Source: Micromussa lordhowensis (lineage: Eukaryota; Cnidaria; Anthozoa; Scleractinia; Lobophylliidae). From it: a stretch of DNA of 64,000 bases. The notes under the pieces were generated by a model that worked only from the letters and a program-made list of their open reading frames with translations, ran no database searches and was not told the DNA's origin. Positions 33,706-46,170 of the stretch are shown here, piece after piece. The position numbers and the translations under genes are program-made. Every line of letters begins with the position of its first letter. Position 1 is the stretch's first letter. The stretch spans positions 8,859,683 to 8,923,682 of the forward strand of contig OZ026606.1 of assembly GCA_964020085.1 (NCBI GenBank), written 5' to 3'.

Positions 33706-36117
33706 GACCTACGCTGCAAGCTAAAAAAAAAGCTTCGAAAAGATCCATGTCCCGTCATTTGCCGCTAGCTTGTCTCTATTCTTCCCGCCTCAACAATTGC
33801 AAATTTATTACACCAATTTGCCTGGGCAGTGATACATTTAGTCATGTCAAGCTACAGTCATCACGCTAGACAGGCAAGTAACTGAGAAAAACTGGACTTA
33901 AAGCCAATTTCCTTAGGAGCAATATGTCTGTTTAAAGTTACAGAGGAGCGTTAGGGAAGTTTGGGGAAGTGCACAAAACGGCGTGGAGTATCTCTCAGGC
34001 TGCATTTAGTTTTCCCAGTGTCTCATAAGTGTTTGTAAGCCGGTTTTTTTTTTTCATCCATTAGAAAATCTTCGGACAATTTTTTTTGAATGGTATTGTA
34101 ACAGAAACATGCATGCCAATCAGAGGGCGCATTTATGGGTTATTTCAGGATCCTTAGAGACGTCCTCACCTTTAAGTCGAATGGACCATTTTCGTATTCT
34201 CGGTATTGGACTGGAACTAGCTTGCAAGTGAGGCTAATGCGGGGAGTCTTTTCAAATGCAAATGACATAAACCCCTTTTTAAGGCGGGGGTAAACGCGAA
34301 GGCTGTTTTGAGGTCGCTTAACACGGCCTTTCTGACTATTTCTCGGTCACGTTTCAAGCGACACTAAATCTCTCTGCTTATCTCATTAACCACTGTTTGG
34401 CGGTTTTGTGTAAATTTGTGGGTAATTTTTGGGTATTTTGGGAAAGAGATATTTTTTCTCAAAGGATAGGTTAAATTGAGGAAAATATGAAATGTTGATT
34501 TGATGGATTTGGAAAATTGAAATTTGAAGTGAATAATTAGTAGACGGATACCAAACAGTCCCCTAGCAACCTGGGGCTCTCTTTTGCGGGGGTCAACTGT
34601 CTGGTAGTGTTTCCAACCCATCTTAATCCTAACAATTTCCTTTTTTATATCACTTCAAATTTCACACCTATTCCTGTTTACCCCCCCCCCCCCCCTTTTT
34701 ATGTTATTCCCCCTGATAAACCTCCATTGCAAAGCTGATTCCAGTCCAATACGGAGAATACGGCCTGTTACTTAAATATTACATCCCTTGTCCTTTAGGG
34801 TTCTTTTTTAAATCTTTTGTATTGTGAATATGATTTTCAAGTAATTATGTAAAAAGCAACGAACCAAGTTGATATATTAGTTTTTCTCATATACAGATGT
34901 ACTTGTCAAGAAAAAGAGAAAACACTAAGTGTACAAGACTTTGAAAACCCAACAAAGAGATGTTTCAAAATGCGCAGTTTTCAAATTAACACTAGATTCC
35001 AGCCATTCTGTGCCTAATTAGACCTTGAACAAATTACAACAAATAACTCTTCATATAGCCTAAGTGATCGGTAAAATTTTAAAATTAATCGCTACTTATT
35101 TGCATAATTTCAAAATGGCGGTTTGTTTGTGTTTTCTTGAGTTATAAGAATTTGCAAGAGAACTCTGTCTGCGCCAAGTAAAACTTAAAGTGCTTCTTAC
35201 CAACCTATAAATTCTAGGAAAATCTAGGTAGTAAATTATTATAATGGTTAATGTAGATAATTTGCATAGCTTACACATGGCGGAATTTTTGCTTATTCCT
35301 AAAACGCAATTTACTAGAAAATCGTCGAGGAAGTATATAATGTCGAAACGTACAAACAGGGCAAATCATTGCTATTTTCAGGTATTTTATTGTATGAACT
35401 TTCATTTTAGGAAAGTTTTTTCTAGACCCTTGTTTCCGTTTAACGAATTGCTGGGGTCAAATCTGCGTTTACTGGCATTTCTTTCGGGAAGGGAAGGATA
35501 TATTGAAAAGTGTGGTCAGTAAAACGAATAAAACTGAGCGTCACAAGCAGCTTTTTTTTCCCAAGCGTTATGACTAGTTTTTCCTAATCTTTGAAAAAAC
35601 TTCCTCTAAACATCTTTAAAAAGTTGTGGCATTGATTCGTCTTCTTCGTGACATAAACACTATTGCCTTTTGAGATTTCAGTCTTTCCACTGATATCCTC
35701 AACCATGAAAAAATTAAGAAACACCCTGACCATATAGAATTTCACCTTAGTGGACGCATTGTTTCTCTTAATACTAGATGGGAGAGTTTCTTGTAAATAT
35801 CGTTCGCCGGCAAACGATGACTTTAAATGCCTGCTATGAAAAAATTATAATTGATTTCAATTTGATCACACCTTGATTATTACAAGACATATGTCTTTCA
35901 AAAGAGGTGCTAGAAGGTAGAGAAAATGCAAAATAAGCTAATTGTGTCTAGATCAAGTTTGTGCTATTGCCTATTTCAAAATGTCGATAATTAAAGGTAT
36001 GAAATCACACAACTTAAGAGGAGCCTATCTTGCAACAATTTCATGGATTCATCTAAAACTCTCTCACTTGCGCTGTCGGACATGGTTATTATATATTTGA
36101 GTCCTAAAATGCACCTA

Positions 36118-36389
36118 CATGCATGGACAAAAGTGTTGAGACAAATCCCAAAACTAACGCTTTCGAACTAACAATAATATTTTGTTTTTGAATGAAAACA
36201 CCTTTTTCATCTGTTGTCACCCCCCTGCCCCCCAAACAATGTTGCAAAAGGCCTTGTGGATGTTTATTTGTTTCCAACATTGAAAAAGGGGGGAGGGGAG
36301 GTTACCCTGAATGAGGGGCGAGAGCAGAATTTACACCTAAGGTAAAAACGTTAATTTTCATGTGTCTCAACAAGTTTTGTCCATGATTG
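36118..36389. mobile_element. Tc1/mariner-type MITE
   Basis: 272 bp between TA dinucleotides (36116-36117 and 36390-36391). Left end CATGCATGGACAAAAGTGTT and right end inverted CAATCATGGACAAAACTTGT. Both continue into GAGACA. No transposase ORF. Confidence 0.7.
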
Positions 36390-36880
36390 TAGCCTGTATT
36401 TCCTAGCTTTTATAACAAAAAAATGCAGTGTTATAGGTTGAAAATAAACAAAAATGCCAATATATGACGTCATAACTCCACAGGGAGTCATCTGTCAATC
36501 AAAACAAAACATTAAATATAGAAACCTTATCATGTGCCCTTAAAAACGATATTAGTTTTGTGTGGTTCCATTCTTTGTGAAATGTCCATGTCAGTGACAA
36601 CTAGGAACCTCAGAAAAGCCCCCCCCCCCCTTAAAAGAAAAAAAATGCTAAAGGGGTTATAAGGCCATTTGAAGTTTTGAAACAGCGAAAAGTGATTAGT
36701 TCCTGTATCCCCATCAACTGCGCGCTTAAATTTGTATCGAGAGAGGAGAAATTACGTTCGCATCGCTCAAAATCGTGTTAACGTTTTGGTAACAACAATC
36801 TAAGCTCAACGTTTCCGTTGCTTGACTGGCTTCCCATTTCAATCATTTGCAAAACAACATCATTCGAGTTTGTCAACAGC

Positions 36881-36886
36881 TTTATT
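36881..36886 (-). terminator. Polyadenylation signal AATAAA of the PLA2-like gene
   Basis: GACAATAAAGC on the minus strand lies about 113 bases past the stop codon of the PLA2-like gene. Confidence 0.5.
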
Positions 36887-36998
36887 GTCAGCTAATGGCT
36901 CCATCATTGATTACATGGCACTTTGTATTCTATTTAAGAATGCGTCTGCTGTTTAGAATATCTTTATCTTCATCCTTGTCTCTCTAACGGCCAAGGGC

Positions 36999-37880
36999 TT
37001 AGTTAGGATCACCATGGCTCGTTGGGCAGTGTTTGCACCACGACAGGGAAGGATTCTCGTAGTGAGGCGAACCAAAGAGACGAACTGCATTGTAATAATC
37101 CACGGCAGCCGCCTTACAGATGCGCTTTTCGAACCAGTGCAGGACTTCGCACAGACGGTACATGTCGCGTTTGAATGCCCGGTCGCACTGATGTCGACTC
37201 CATCCATTGCTTGTGCCCTGCGAAGAGTATTGAAATATTAACCAAAATATTAATCACTAACTAAATCGTGTTATATATTGTTGTTGTCAACGACTACAAG
37301 AATTTGTGTCTAGCATCAAGGGGGTCGAAATTAGGAGATTTTCCCATAACGCTTGATTTTCCCTATGCCCTTTTTCTTGGGTAACTAACGTTTTCTTTTT
37401 TGTTTTGTTAGCTTTTTCGTAAGAGGGGATGAAGGTTATAGATTTCTCTCCGTTTTGGGGTCTAAAAATAGATAATCTTGCTCACGTGACAGTCCTAGTG
37501 GTTTACACGTTCTTCGATCCTCTCTTCAATCATCCACGCAATGCGCGTTGTAACATCCGCGGAAAAACAGGTACCATGTTTAAGACTAACTTGGGAGGGA
37601 TTACTTAGGAAGGAGACGCATATGGTGGATTAACTCTTTCACTTTTCATTCTCTCTTGGCTATTCCAGTATTGGGTAATTCCAAGATAAACTGAAAAGAT
37701 AATTCTTACACAGGCGTAGCAGACGTCGTGTCTGTTGCAAGCTGGAGTAAAGCGGCGTTTGTAGAAATAGGGAAGATTCCAAGGGATACTACAGCCATTA
37801 GTGTAGCAGCGTGCTTCCACCCCCAGGTTCAAAGACAACATCAGCAACGCACTGAACACCACAAAGGTTGTCATTCTCAT
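36999..37880 (-). CDS. Secreted phospholipase A2-like protein
   Basis: Two exons on the minus strand, 37880-37710 and 37217-36999, joined in phase 0 by a GT-AG intron to give 129 residues. Residues 1 to about 23 are a clear signal peptide (hydrophobic FVVFSALLMLSLNLG, cut near VEA). The PLA2 core follows: CNRHDVCYAC at about 48-57, with the His-Asp catalytic pair next to disulphide cysteines. A CDRAFKRDM block in exon 2 and several further cysteines (CEVL, RIC, WCKHC) suggest a disulphide-rich fold. It should hydrolyse the sn-2 ester of phospholipids outside the cell. The compact form resembles invertebrate conodipine-like and fungal/bacterial-type PLA2s more than pancreatic ones. It could serve digestion, innate defence or venom; the sequence does not decide. 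A usual calcium-loop glycine motif is not obvious. Confidence 0.8.
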
Positions 37881-40800
37881 GGTAAAGTTCTGCTGGTTGA
37901 AGAAAATTAACGTGTATCAGAGAAAACGATCTCGATGGGGCTGACGAAATTGCTCAGTTTAACAATCGATCTGTATCGCTTCGGGGTTTTTTACAATTTC
38001 TATTAAACCTTTATGCCATCATATCCACTAGTCAGATTTATTTGGGTTCATTTCCTTCTATACTGAAATCACTCCGAAATGCGCGTGTCGCATGAAATAA
38101 AACGCTTCGCTGAATGACCGAAAAACACGGTGTGTTAATTACCTACGAATTGTCGGACCTTTTCTCAACGAAAAGTCTGACCAAGACAAGATTTTGACAG
38201 CTTGCAATGTCTTGGAAAGCCTCGTCAGCTCAGTATCGGGAGTCTTTATATTAGTGGACATAACTTCAAGTTCTTCTCAATGAAAATATCGAAAACATGA
38301 CCGAGTTGATACATTCACCTTAATTATTGTAAACTGCGACTGACTGAGTTTCTTTTTCTTTTTAACGTTTGTCGCTAGTTGAAGGGGTACCGAACTTCGC
38401 GGAATTATTTTTTCTTTAAACTACAGGCTGCCATTCCGAGGCAGTTCTGATAAATGAGTTACCTGTCTCAACGTCTGGCTTATCTGATGAGCAAACTGAA
38501 AGGTAAACGGTATGGAAAAGGAATAAGTGTTTTAGATCTTAAAGCCATCACAATAAAAATGAGGGAAAATCACAGGCTTACATCGACAGCTTCTCCGCAA
38601 ATTGTTCAGAGGGCGCTTCAGAAAACTCAACTAAAATATTTTTCGAGTTGTTTGTTTTTCTTTTAGTGTCTCATGAGCTTCTCGTTAGAACGAGTTTGTA
38701 GAACAATACAAATTGTTCTAAGAGTTATTGTTTGTCGCCGTTTGTTACGTGTTTGTTTTGTGGTTGATTTTTCCCAAATGGTGTGATGGCGCCTTCTTGA
38801 TCTTATACGGTTTCGACACTAGCGATGACAATTCGGCAAACAAATTCGGAAGCGATGGCACACGATCATATAGAGAGTAAAAAATATTTTTCATCGCCTA
38901 ATACTCCTTATAGTATACTAAATTGTGAAAATTGCAGTTTCGGGTCATTGGGTTTGTTTGACAGTTGCGGACGTAAACAGTCTTTGTTGGAGTTTTGTGT
39001 TCTTACTCAGTTTGCATTCGTTATAATATGAGCAGTAGAAAAGAGAGCACATTTTTTTGCAGCATTTAATATAGGATCTGTAAGGCTAAATTACTTGAAA
39101 TCGTAATCCCTTGCTCGTTTCAATCGCGACGGTGGCTTTATTAAGCGAAATTATATATTTCAATTATTTTCAACACAATGGAAAAGTCATTATTTATTCC
39201 TAGAACTAAACAAGTCAAGTATCCACAAATGATCAATGTGGCGATTAAACCAAGGAAAACCACTTGTCTCCGCAGTTTTAATTTATGTGGTGCATGAAAT
39301 TCCAGTTTGAATTTGGCTTCTAGAACGAGGAATGTGTGACTGTTGATTCCATTTTGTGAGCCTGAGTGATTTGATCAGAAGTATGGTCAAATTTTTAGTG
39401 ACCCTGTATTCTAAACTTTAGCTTTTATGTTCAACAAATTCATCTTCCATTCCTTGCATTAAATAACTTACGTATCCTCAAATAATCAGAGAAGCGATTA
39501 AACTAAGAACATCTGAGCGGTTTTTCTGCACTGATAACATGCGCATTACGTAAGTATTTTCCATAATAAACGACACATCCGTAAGGCGGTCTATAAACAT
39601 TACCTACTCATATGGGAATTGTCCTATAATAATACTGAATGAGCCAAACTAATATCGATTTTGAACTCCTGTACTATATTAAGAACTGTTACAAACAATT
39701 TATAATGCAGTTTATTCCGGAAAAACGTCGCAGTCAAACATTTAATTTATTTGCTTGATCATGGATGTTTCTATTATTTTACTCATGGCAGACATCGATT
39801 CAATGAACTTATATATCTTGAATGTTATTTGGGTTGAGTCGTTGAGCTTGTTTATCAAGAACTCAAACAGACCGTGAATAAGCTGTTTATTCTTCTGCTG
39901 CTTTTTGAAAAAAAAAACAACTGCACATAATTTTTTTGTGGTTTTCACTAAAGGCACTGTCTGATAGGAATCAACGTTCTTGGTAAAGTTTGAATCGCGT
40001 GTAGCACTCAATTTTTGAGCAAGAATAACGTTTGACACAATAACGAAAAGGCACCGCAAATAATTAAAGTAGTCTACGAAATGAGTCAAACAATACGCGA
40101 GCGTTCAATATTACACGTCGACCTTAGCTCAATCCTCCCCCAATTCATCTCCCTCGAGCGAAGCGGAGGGGGTGAATAGGGGTATGTAAATCTGCCGACT
40201 CGTGCCATTTTTCGCCAAATCCGTCGATCCGCCAATACTTTCGTTCAAACTGATGCGGAACCGCATTGTTTGAAAACTTTCTGTGGCGTATTTTCACTCC
40301 AACAGTATGTCACTCCGCATCGCGCAGAATGCCTGGACATCATTAATTATTCATAATCGGCGAAGTGGTAAATTTCGATACGAAAGCGCGTTCAATAGGC
40401 CAGAATAGACCCTTTGCATGATCCGGTCACATGGTACGGAATAAATTATGCTGGGACGCAAGTTACACAGTGGGACTTTCAAAACAAAGGAAAGTCGGGC
40501 TGGACTGGTACGAGTTCCTTTGTTTTGGAAGCCCCACTGCGTCATTTTCGTCCCAGCATAATTTATTCCGTACCATGTGACCGGACCGTGCAAAGGGCCT
40601 ATAAGGAAGAAAAGGCCCAAATTGGTTAAGTGGGCTTATTAACAAAAATCGCTTTTCTGATTTCCTGAAGCTCTAACATAGAATTGGGCATACGGCTTTT
40701 GGAAGAGTTATGATTAAACTACAATTTGAGCCTAAACCAAAGGAAATTTAGGAAGCAGAAGGACTATCCCTTCGCAGTTGAAAAACTGCAAAATTGGACG

Positions 40801-41162
40801 CTTTTTAGTATGAAGTCCGTTTTCAACAGCGGTTTATTGAAAGTCCAAACCGCCTTGCAATATTCGGCATACGGCAAACGGAAGATGGATCTTTTCTTAA
40901 ATAAAATCCGTTTTAAGTTTGGTAATTGATGAACGAGAACCACTATCCCGTTCAATTTGAAAACTGCCTGGTCAATTCGCGTTTGAAAATGGCGCGTTCA
41001 AAGTAAGCGTGCCATTTTTTTTTAGCTCAGGACTGCATAACAATGGCTGTCAAAACTAACAATACCTATTCAAGAAAACCATTTAGATTTAAATTAGTAC
41101 CTATTTGCCGCGAATTTTAAAACTGGTCTCCCAGCTGAGTCATTCGTCCATACCGCGCAATG
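37881..41162. other. Intergenic, no convincing gene
   Basis: Contains the PLA2-like promoter side, AT-rich DNA and a foldback at 40405-40602. A 70-codon ORF at 38454-38666 (+) begins with ATG, but I recognise no domain in it and do not call it. Confidence 0.45.
40405..40602. repeat. Foldback MITE
   Basis: Arms of about 90 bp are inverted copies (CCGGTCACATGGTACGGAA and AATTATGCTGGGACG, and complements) around a short spacer, with few mismatches. It is non-coding; open frames through it are by-products of the palindrome. Confidence 0.75.
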
Positions 41163-42114
41163 AACATGGAGGAAAGAAAAAACGCCAGTGATCGGGAGCT
41201 CTCTTCAGAGCTCTTTGAAAACCCGATCCACCCTCTATTAATACATATGGTTCCTCCTTTCGTTGATGAAAACCACCGGATGTTTCATCTGCAAGTGAGT
41301 GGCGAAGCACTGTGGAACTGGAGAGATGTTTGTAGGCCAGGAACACTGTTTGAGTTACTTCAAGCGAGTATTTTGCTCCTTGGCTACCAGCTACATTACT
41401 CAGCGTGCGAGCGAGTCGGAGACGTTGTCACCTGAAGCATTAGACGAGCAGCACGAACGGAAAACAACGAAAAAGGCTGAAGGCGGAAACTTGGGTGAAA
41501 CTAGGGATAAAACCGGAGGCGGTAAAGCAGACTCCGGGTCATGTCTTGGCGCAGCTAAACCAAGCAAACGGCAACCTCCACGCTACCGCGGAAAAGTCGG
41601 CGGAATTGTTTGCCGAGATACGAGAGAGGCTTGCTCACTCTGGAAAAGATTTTACAGAAGTGGGAAAAAGGCAGCAGCACAGACACTTAACACAAATACA
41701 GTAAGTTGACTTCCAAAATTGTTGTTGTTAACCACTTGATTGCCAAGGCGAGAACTTCATGCAAATAAGACTGGTAACCGGTCGCTTCGCCAAAAGTCCC
41801 TCTCACTCGAAAAAAAAGTCAATTCACCCGAAGTTTTATGAACACAAATTAGGGAGTAGTCGGCGCCCAAATGTGTTTCTCTCTATATTTCCTCCCTCGA
41901 TATGCCCGAATCAGTCTTAAATCATCGTCCAATGTTTTCATTTATAGACAGAAAGCTCAAGATGCGTTGTGGTTCGGGGAAACATATGGGTTATTGCCAG
42001 AATCATTAACGCTCCGCGACAAAACTGGATTGCTCCATGAAATTAACTTAAAGGAAACTCCAACAGGTGAACTAAATTCCAAACGAATAGTTTATTAGAT
42101 AACAATAATTCACA

Positions 42115-42309
42115 TTAGTATATACTAAAACAGTGGATAGCGTTGATGGCGCGCGCTGATTGGCTCGTCAAACTCCGGATATCCTGTGCTATTTACCTCC
42201 GAACAACTCGAGAGAAAATGGCGTCCGGTTTGCATCCGTGAAAAGTGAAGAAATCATCCAAATTAATTTGTTTTTGGTGTTTATTATCTCACTGTTTTAG
42301 TATATACTA
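42115..42309. mobile_element. MITE with 20-bp perfect inverted ends
   Basis: TAGTATATACTAAAACAGTG at the left and its exact complement at the right, 195 bp in all. The same TAGTATATACTAAAACA word also begins the next hairpin, so the two may belong to one family. Lies in intron B-C of the unknown gene. Confidence 0.65.
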
Positions 42310-42420
42310 AAACAACTATTCACCTCAGTGTCGGTGGCTAGCGGTAGATATTAACCTCGCCGCTTCGCGGCTCGGTAAATATCCACCGCTAGCCACCTCC
42401 ACTTTGGTGAATAGTTGTTA
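42310..42420. repeat. Foldback hairpin
   Basis: AACAACTATTCACC and GGTGGCTAGCGGTAGATATT on the left pair with complements on the right around a GCCGCTTCGCGGC apex. It directly abuts the LINE fragment. Confidence 0.65.
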
Positions 42421-43454
42421 AATAGTCATCGTCATCTTGCTTGAGCCTAGGCTTCCCTAGAATGTACGCTGATGACACGAATGTTACCTTTGCTGCATCT
42501 GACATGCTTGGTCTTGAGACCCAAATCAATACTGAATTGAAAAGCATTAATCTTTGGCTCAGAGCTAACAAGTTAAGCCTCAATGTGGCAAAAACTGAGT
42601 TTGTGGTCATTAGCTCACGACAAAAACTGCAGTCTTTAAATGACAAGACAGTAAATATTAATGTAGAGGGCGTTAAAATAAACCAAACAGATCATAGCAA
42701 AGCTCTCGGACTGAACATAGATGAAAACCTATCCTGGAAGGAGCACATACACGAAATTTCAAAAAAAGTCGCTTCCAGTATCGGTGCACTTATGCGAGTC
42801 AGACCGTTTATTTCAATGCACACCGCTATTAAAATATACAAAGGTCTTATCGAACCACATTTTGATTACTGCAGTGTTGTTTGGGATGGCTTGTCGCAAC
42901 AGCTGAGTGAGAAACTACAAAAACTACAAAATCGCGCTGCCAGAGTAATTACTAAATCAAGTTATAATACGAACTCTAGCTATCTGCTCAACTCCCTCAG
43001 CTGGGATAACCTATCAGTTAGAAGGACGAAGCAAAAGGCAAATTTAATGTACAAATGCGTTAATAAGCTCGCCCCAAATTATCTTTGTAACATGTTCATT
43101 CCGAGGGCTTTGTCCTTTGATCTCCGTGACGCGAGTCAAAAATTGTACTTGCCGAAACCGAGAACTGATTACCTTAAGCGTAGTTTCAGTTATAGCGGAG
43201 CTTATCTTTGGAACGATCTCCCTGAGGATATCCGCACTACAAAATCTCTAAGCAACTTTAAAAGAAGAATCGATAAATGGCTCTCTGTATCGGACTCCCA
43301 CACGGCAAATATGTAAACCAGTAAATAGAAAATTTTACTTAAGAATTTCTATTGTTATACTGATATTTTTACCGTGTTTTAAATAAAGATTTCATTCATT
43401 CATTCATTCATTCATTCATTCATTCATTCATTCATTCATTCATTCATTCATTCA
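42421..43454 (+). mobile_element. 5'-truncated CR1/L2-type LINE with TTCA tail
   Basis: The insertion begins within the RT core (YADDT), runs through the C-terminal part, has AATAAA at 43382-43387, and ends in a long TTCA/ATTC microsatellite (about 43391-43454). A short-period microsatellite 3' tail instead of poly-A is typical of CR1/L2 elements. It lies in intron B-C of the unknown gene, same strand. Confidence 0.8.
42441..43316 (+). CDS. LINE reverse transcriptase, C-terminal fragment
   Basis: 291 codons without a stop. The catalytic motif YADDT stands at the very start (about residue 9). It is followed by LNVAKTEFVVIS, the LGLNIDENLSWKEHI block, IYKGLIEPHFDYCSVVWDG, LQKLQNRAARVI, and the end block SYSGAYLWNDLPEDIR. 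These are the hallmarks of CR1/L2/Jockey-group polymerases. The N-terminal RT motifs and the endonuclease are missing, so the fragment cannot act alone. The intact frame over 870 bases implies a fairly recent insertion. Confidence 0.85.
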   Translation: MSLGFPRMYADDTNVTFAASDMLGLETQINTELKSINLWLRANKLSLNVAKTEFVVISSRQKLQSLNDKTVNINVEGVKINQTDHSKALGLNIDENLSWKEHIHEISKKVASSIGALMRVRPFISMHTAIKIYKGLIEPHFDYCSVVWDGLSQQLSEKLQKLQNRAARVITKSSYNTNSSYLLNSLSWDNLSVRRTKQKANLMYKCVNKLAPNYLCNMFIPRALSFDLRDASQKLYLPKPRTDYLKRSFSYSGAYLWNDLPEDIRTTKSLSNFKRRIDKWLSVSDSHTANM

Positions 43455-45004
43455 CGGCCTTGAGAGATGATGCTGAAAAAGAAAATATGCCAGTTAGTCA
43501 AGGGGCCCCGAACACACAAAGAGAAGCCATATAACACCAGGGGAGAGTTGTAAGGGTAAGTTAACTGCATTCAAGAATAACTTGCCACTAGCCCACTAGA
43601 CACAGAGTAAAATCAAACTGGAAAATGGCAAATATTATTTAAAACATTTTTTTTTGTTGATTCCAAACCAGCTTGATTATAACTATTTTATAAACATTAC
43701 TTGAAGAGTATAATGATAATGACTGTAATGATGATTAATCAGGAAAAAAAAGGAACATTTCACCAGAACAATCACATGACCACAAGTCTTCGGTGTAAAT
43801 GTAGGCACACAATCACTTGATCAATATCACTTAAACATGTATTCTTGCAGACATTAATATGGGATCATTTTTCCATTTCCCTACAGAAAAGAAAAGGCGT
43901 GCATATGAAAAGCTGACCACAGCTGACAAAGAAAAAATTCAGGGAATCCTATTCATTATGGACAAATTTTCTATTTCCAGGGAGGCATACCACGAGCTGA
44001 CCCAGAAAGACGACACCTTGCCAAGATCTTACCTGGTAGAAGGTTGCCAAACAGCCTTTGACTCACACTGGCAAATTACAAAGACACCGGGGAACCAACC
44101 AGGAGCTGAGTTTCCATTCAAGGATTTACTAAAGAAAGAAATAGAGGAACATGTAAGTTAAAATTCAAATAAAACATGTACATTGCATACAGCATATAAA
44201 GTACTGCACACTCAAAATTAATGTCAGACTTACCATATTTCCTCGAATAATAGCCGGGGTGATTATTTCTATTTTCGAACTAAAAGCTGATTTTTGTTCT
44301 ATTTTGCAGCTCAAGAAGTCCAACCAACCAGCAGCTCCAACTGTGAAAGTGAAAATATCCGGAGATGGTGCAAGAATGTCTCATTCAAGCTCACTCTTTG
44401 TTTGTTCATTTTCCATTCTGGATGAAGGTCAAAATGTTCTTTCTAGTGCAGGTAACATAAATTAATTTCTTCAGCATAATTTATTTTCATTAACAGAAAA
44501 GTGGGTAACTGAAATTTATAGAAACCCGTGGTTGTACTTAAAACAATGTCAACAAATGCTTATGACAGTGTCTTAAAACTTGTACAGGAATAGCCAGGTT
44601 TATTGCTCAGACCCATTTAATTACTTTTCCTCTTTGTGTTATTGTAGGCAATCACACTATGTCTGTGGTAAAAACCTCAGAAGATTACAACAATCTAAGC
44701 ACTGGACTTTCAAATGTGAGACGGGCAGTCAATGAATTGATTGAGGCTGGTTTCATTTTGGTTAATGGAAGGAAAGTAGAATATAAAGGCAGAAACCGAC
44801 ACAACGTAGAATGTTTTTTAGAACGTGTACTATATTTCGGCTGGCCAAACCAGCCTTCTTCAGGTACAATGGAAAATTTTGCATCGGGGCGTGTTTTTAT
44901 GTAGCATGTTACCGGAAATACGTAAATAATTGACAGTGTAAATTACAGATAAGCATATGAAGAAATAAAATAGTAAATAAACAAAGTAAAGTAAAAGGAA
45001 ACGA

Positions 45005-45580
45005 TTAAAATGTTTCTTCGCGGATGTTCAGACCATCAGGAACAATTGTTCTGCCTTTTTGGATTAAAAAAGCCTCCCTGGCCTTACGGATGGAGTCTCG
45101 GTTAGAAGAGATTTTTTCGATGGGTATTAGTTGTATGTCGTTAGCAGTGTGGTTAGTAGAGGACAGGAAATGTTCTGCGGCTGTAGTAGGTTTAGATTTG
45201 GTGTTAGGGTTATCTATGGTACGGCGGTGTTCATTAAAACGGTCTTTTAAACGTCGTTTAGTCTCTCCTATGTATTGTAAATTACAGCGGTTACATTGAA
45301 TTATGTAGATGAGATTCTTAGTGTCACAGGTAAGGTTAGATTTTATGGGACGCGTTTCACCGGTGGAAAAGAAAGTATATGTAGTGAGGCCGTGAGAAAT
45401 GTAGGGGCAAGTAGCGCAGTTTCTGCCACAACGGAAGGAACCAGAAGGAAGTTGGGGTTTGGCAGAGTTAGAAGAGGGTTTAGCTGTGACAAGTAAGTCA
45501 CGAAGGTTGGGGGAGCGCCTGAAGGCTACTACAGGTAAATGCTGAAAAACTTTTTTGCAACGGTTTGAAGAGAGCAACAA
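45005..45580 (-). CDS. GIY-YIG endonuclease domain of the Penelope-like element
   Basis: The frame covers the C-terminal 191 codons of the element. NLIYIIQC and QYIGETKRRLKDRFNEH form the GIY-YIG signature (here IYI and YIG), with the catalytic arginine in the KRRLKDRF helix. Upstream, CGRNCATCPYI is a cysteine cluster common in the linker. The fragment has no true start codon (a TTG opens the listed frame); it continues from the upstream RT frame, broken by a probable one-base insertion at 45590-45595. The endonuclease nicks target DNA for insertion in active elements. Confidence 0.85.
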   Translation of the reverse strand: MLLSSNRCKKVFQHLPVVAFRRSPNLRDLLVTAKPSSNSAKPQLPSGSFRCGRNCATCPYISHGLTTYTFFSTGETRPIKSNLTCDTKNLIYIIQCNRCNLQYIGETKRRLKDRFNEHRRTIDNPNTKSKPTTAAEHFLSSTNHTANDIQLIPIEKISSNRDSIRKAREAFLIQKGRTIVPDGLNIREETF

Positions 45581-45876
45581 ATTGTAATGTTTTTTCGATG
45601 ATGTTAGAGATGTAAGGGAGTGATGGATTAAATGTAGTTATAAATGGTATACGTTTAGGTTTGTTGACGTCTTTGGTTTGTAACTGAGTGAGTCTGCGGG
45701 GGATGTCGGCGGCGCGTCGTATTTGTTTGGTGACGAAGTTACGGCTGTAACCTCGTTTAAGGAGGTAAGTGGTAAGTTGAGCAGCGCGAGTATTGAACGT
45801 AGCGTCGGTAGAACAGATACGTCGTAAGCGGAGTGCTAGACTGAAAGGAATGGCTTTTTTAGTATGTAAGGGATGG

Positions 45877-45882
45877 CAAGAT
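45877..45882. repeat. Target-site duplication CAAGAT, left copy
   Basis: CAAGAT directly precedes the left terminus and recurs directly after the right terminus at 59267-59272. A 6-bp duplication is the known size for Maverick/Polinton insertions. Confidence 0.85.
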
Positions 45883-45976
45883 AGTAGTAGGAAACAGACA
45901 GTTCAACGCCAGGGCGTATGCGTAGGGGCGTAGGGGGCGTTGAGGGGCGTCCGTGACGCCATAATCCCCTAGGAAA

Positions 45977-46170
45977 TGACATCATTCCCCATTCCGGGAG
46001 ATGACATCATTGGAATGAAGCGGTGTTTGCGTAGGGGCGTAAGGGTGTTCATGACATCATTTTTTACCGTAATGTGACGTAATTCCCCTTTTCGGAAGAT
46101 GACATCACCGTGGGGAAAAGCTAAAAATAGATCAGATGACGCTGTAGGATAATTTTAGAGGATGACATCA
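45977..46170. promoter_or_regulatory. Cluster of TGACATCA motifs at the left tip
   Basis: Five copies of TGACATCA start at 45977, 46002, 46052, 46100 and 46163, and a TGACGTAA lies at 46075. Steps are 25, 50, 48 and 63 bases. The motif is one base from the CRE/ATF site TGACGTCA. The cluster is repeated in inverse order at the right end (about 58980-59175; one right-hand copy is mutated to TGACATCA with C for T next to it). Such iterated words near termini could be binding sites for a transposase, terminal protein or host bZIP factor; this is inference. Confidence 0.55.

Larger units (their letters stand above)
33706..36998. other. Intergenic between FBXO31 and the PLA2-like gene, no gene seen
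   Basis: AT-rich DNA with a poly-C tract at about 34681-34696, a second poly-C near 36620, and a Tc1-type MITE at 36118-36389. Small ORFs here lack recognisable domains and splice context. Confidence 0.5.

Noticed and set aside
38454..38666. Small 70-residue basic protein
   Set aside because: No domain, no homologue recalled, no splice or polyadenylation support.
40351..40645. Several overlapping ORFs of 60-90 codons
   Set aside because: They arise from the palindromic arms of a foldback repeat and read alike in both directions.
43391..43454. CRISPR-like repeat array
   Set aside because: It is a simple TTCA microsatellite with no spacers, the tail of a LINE; the host is an animal.
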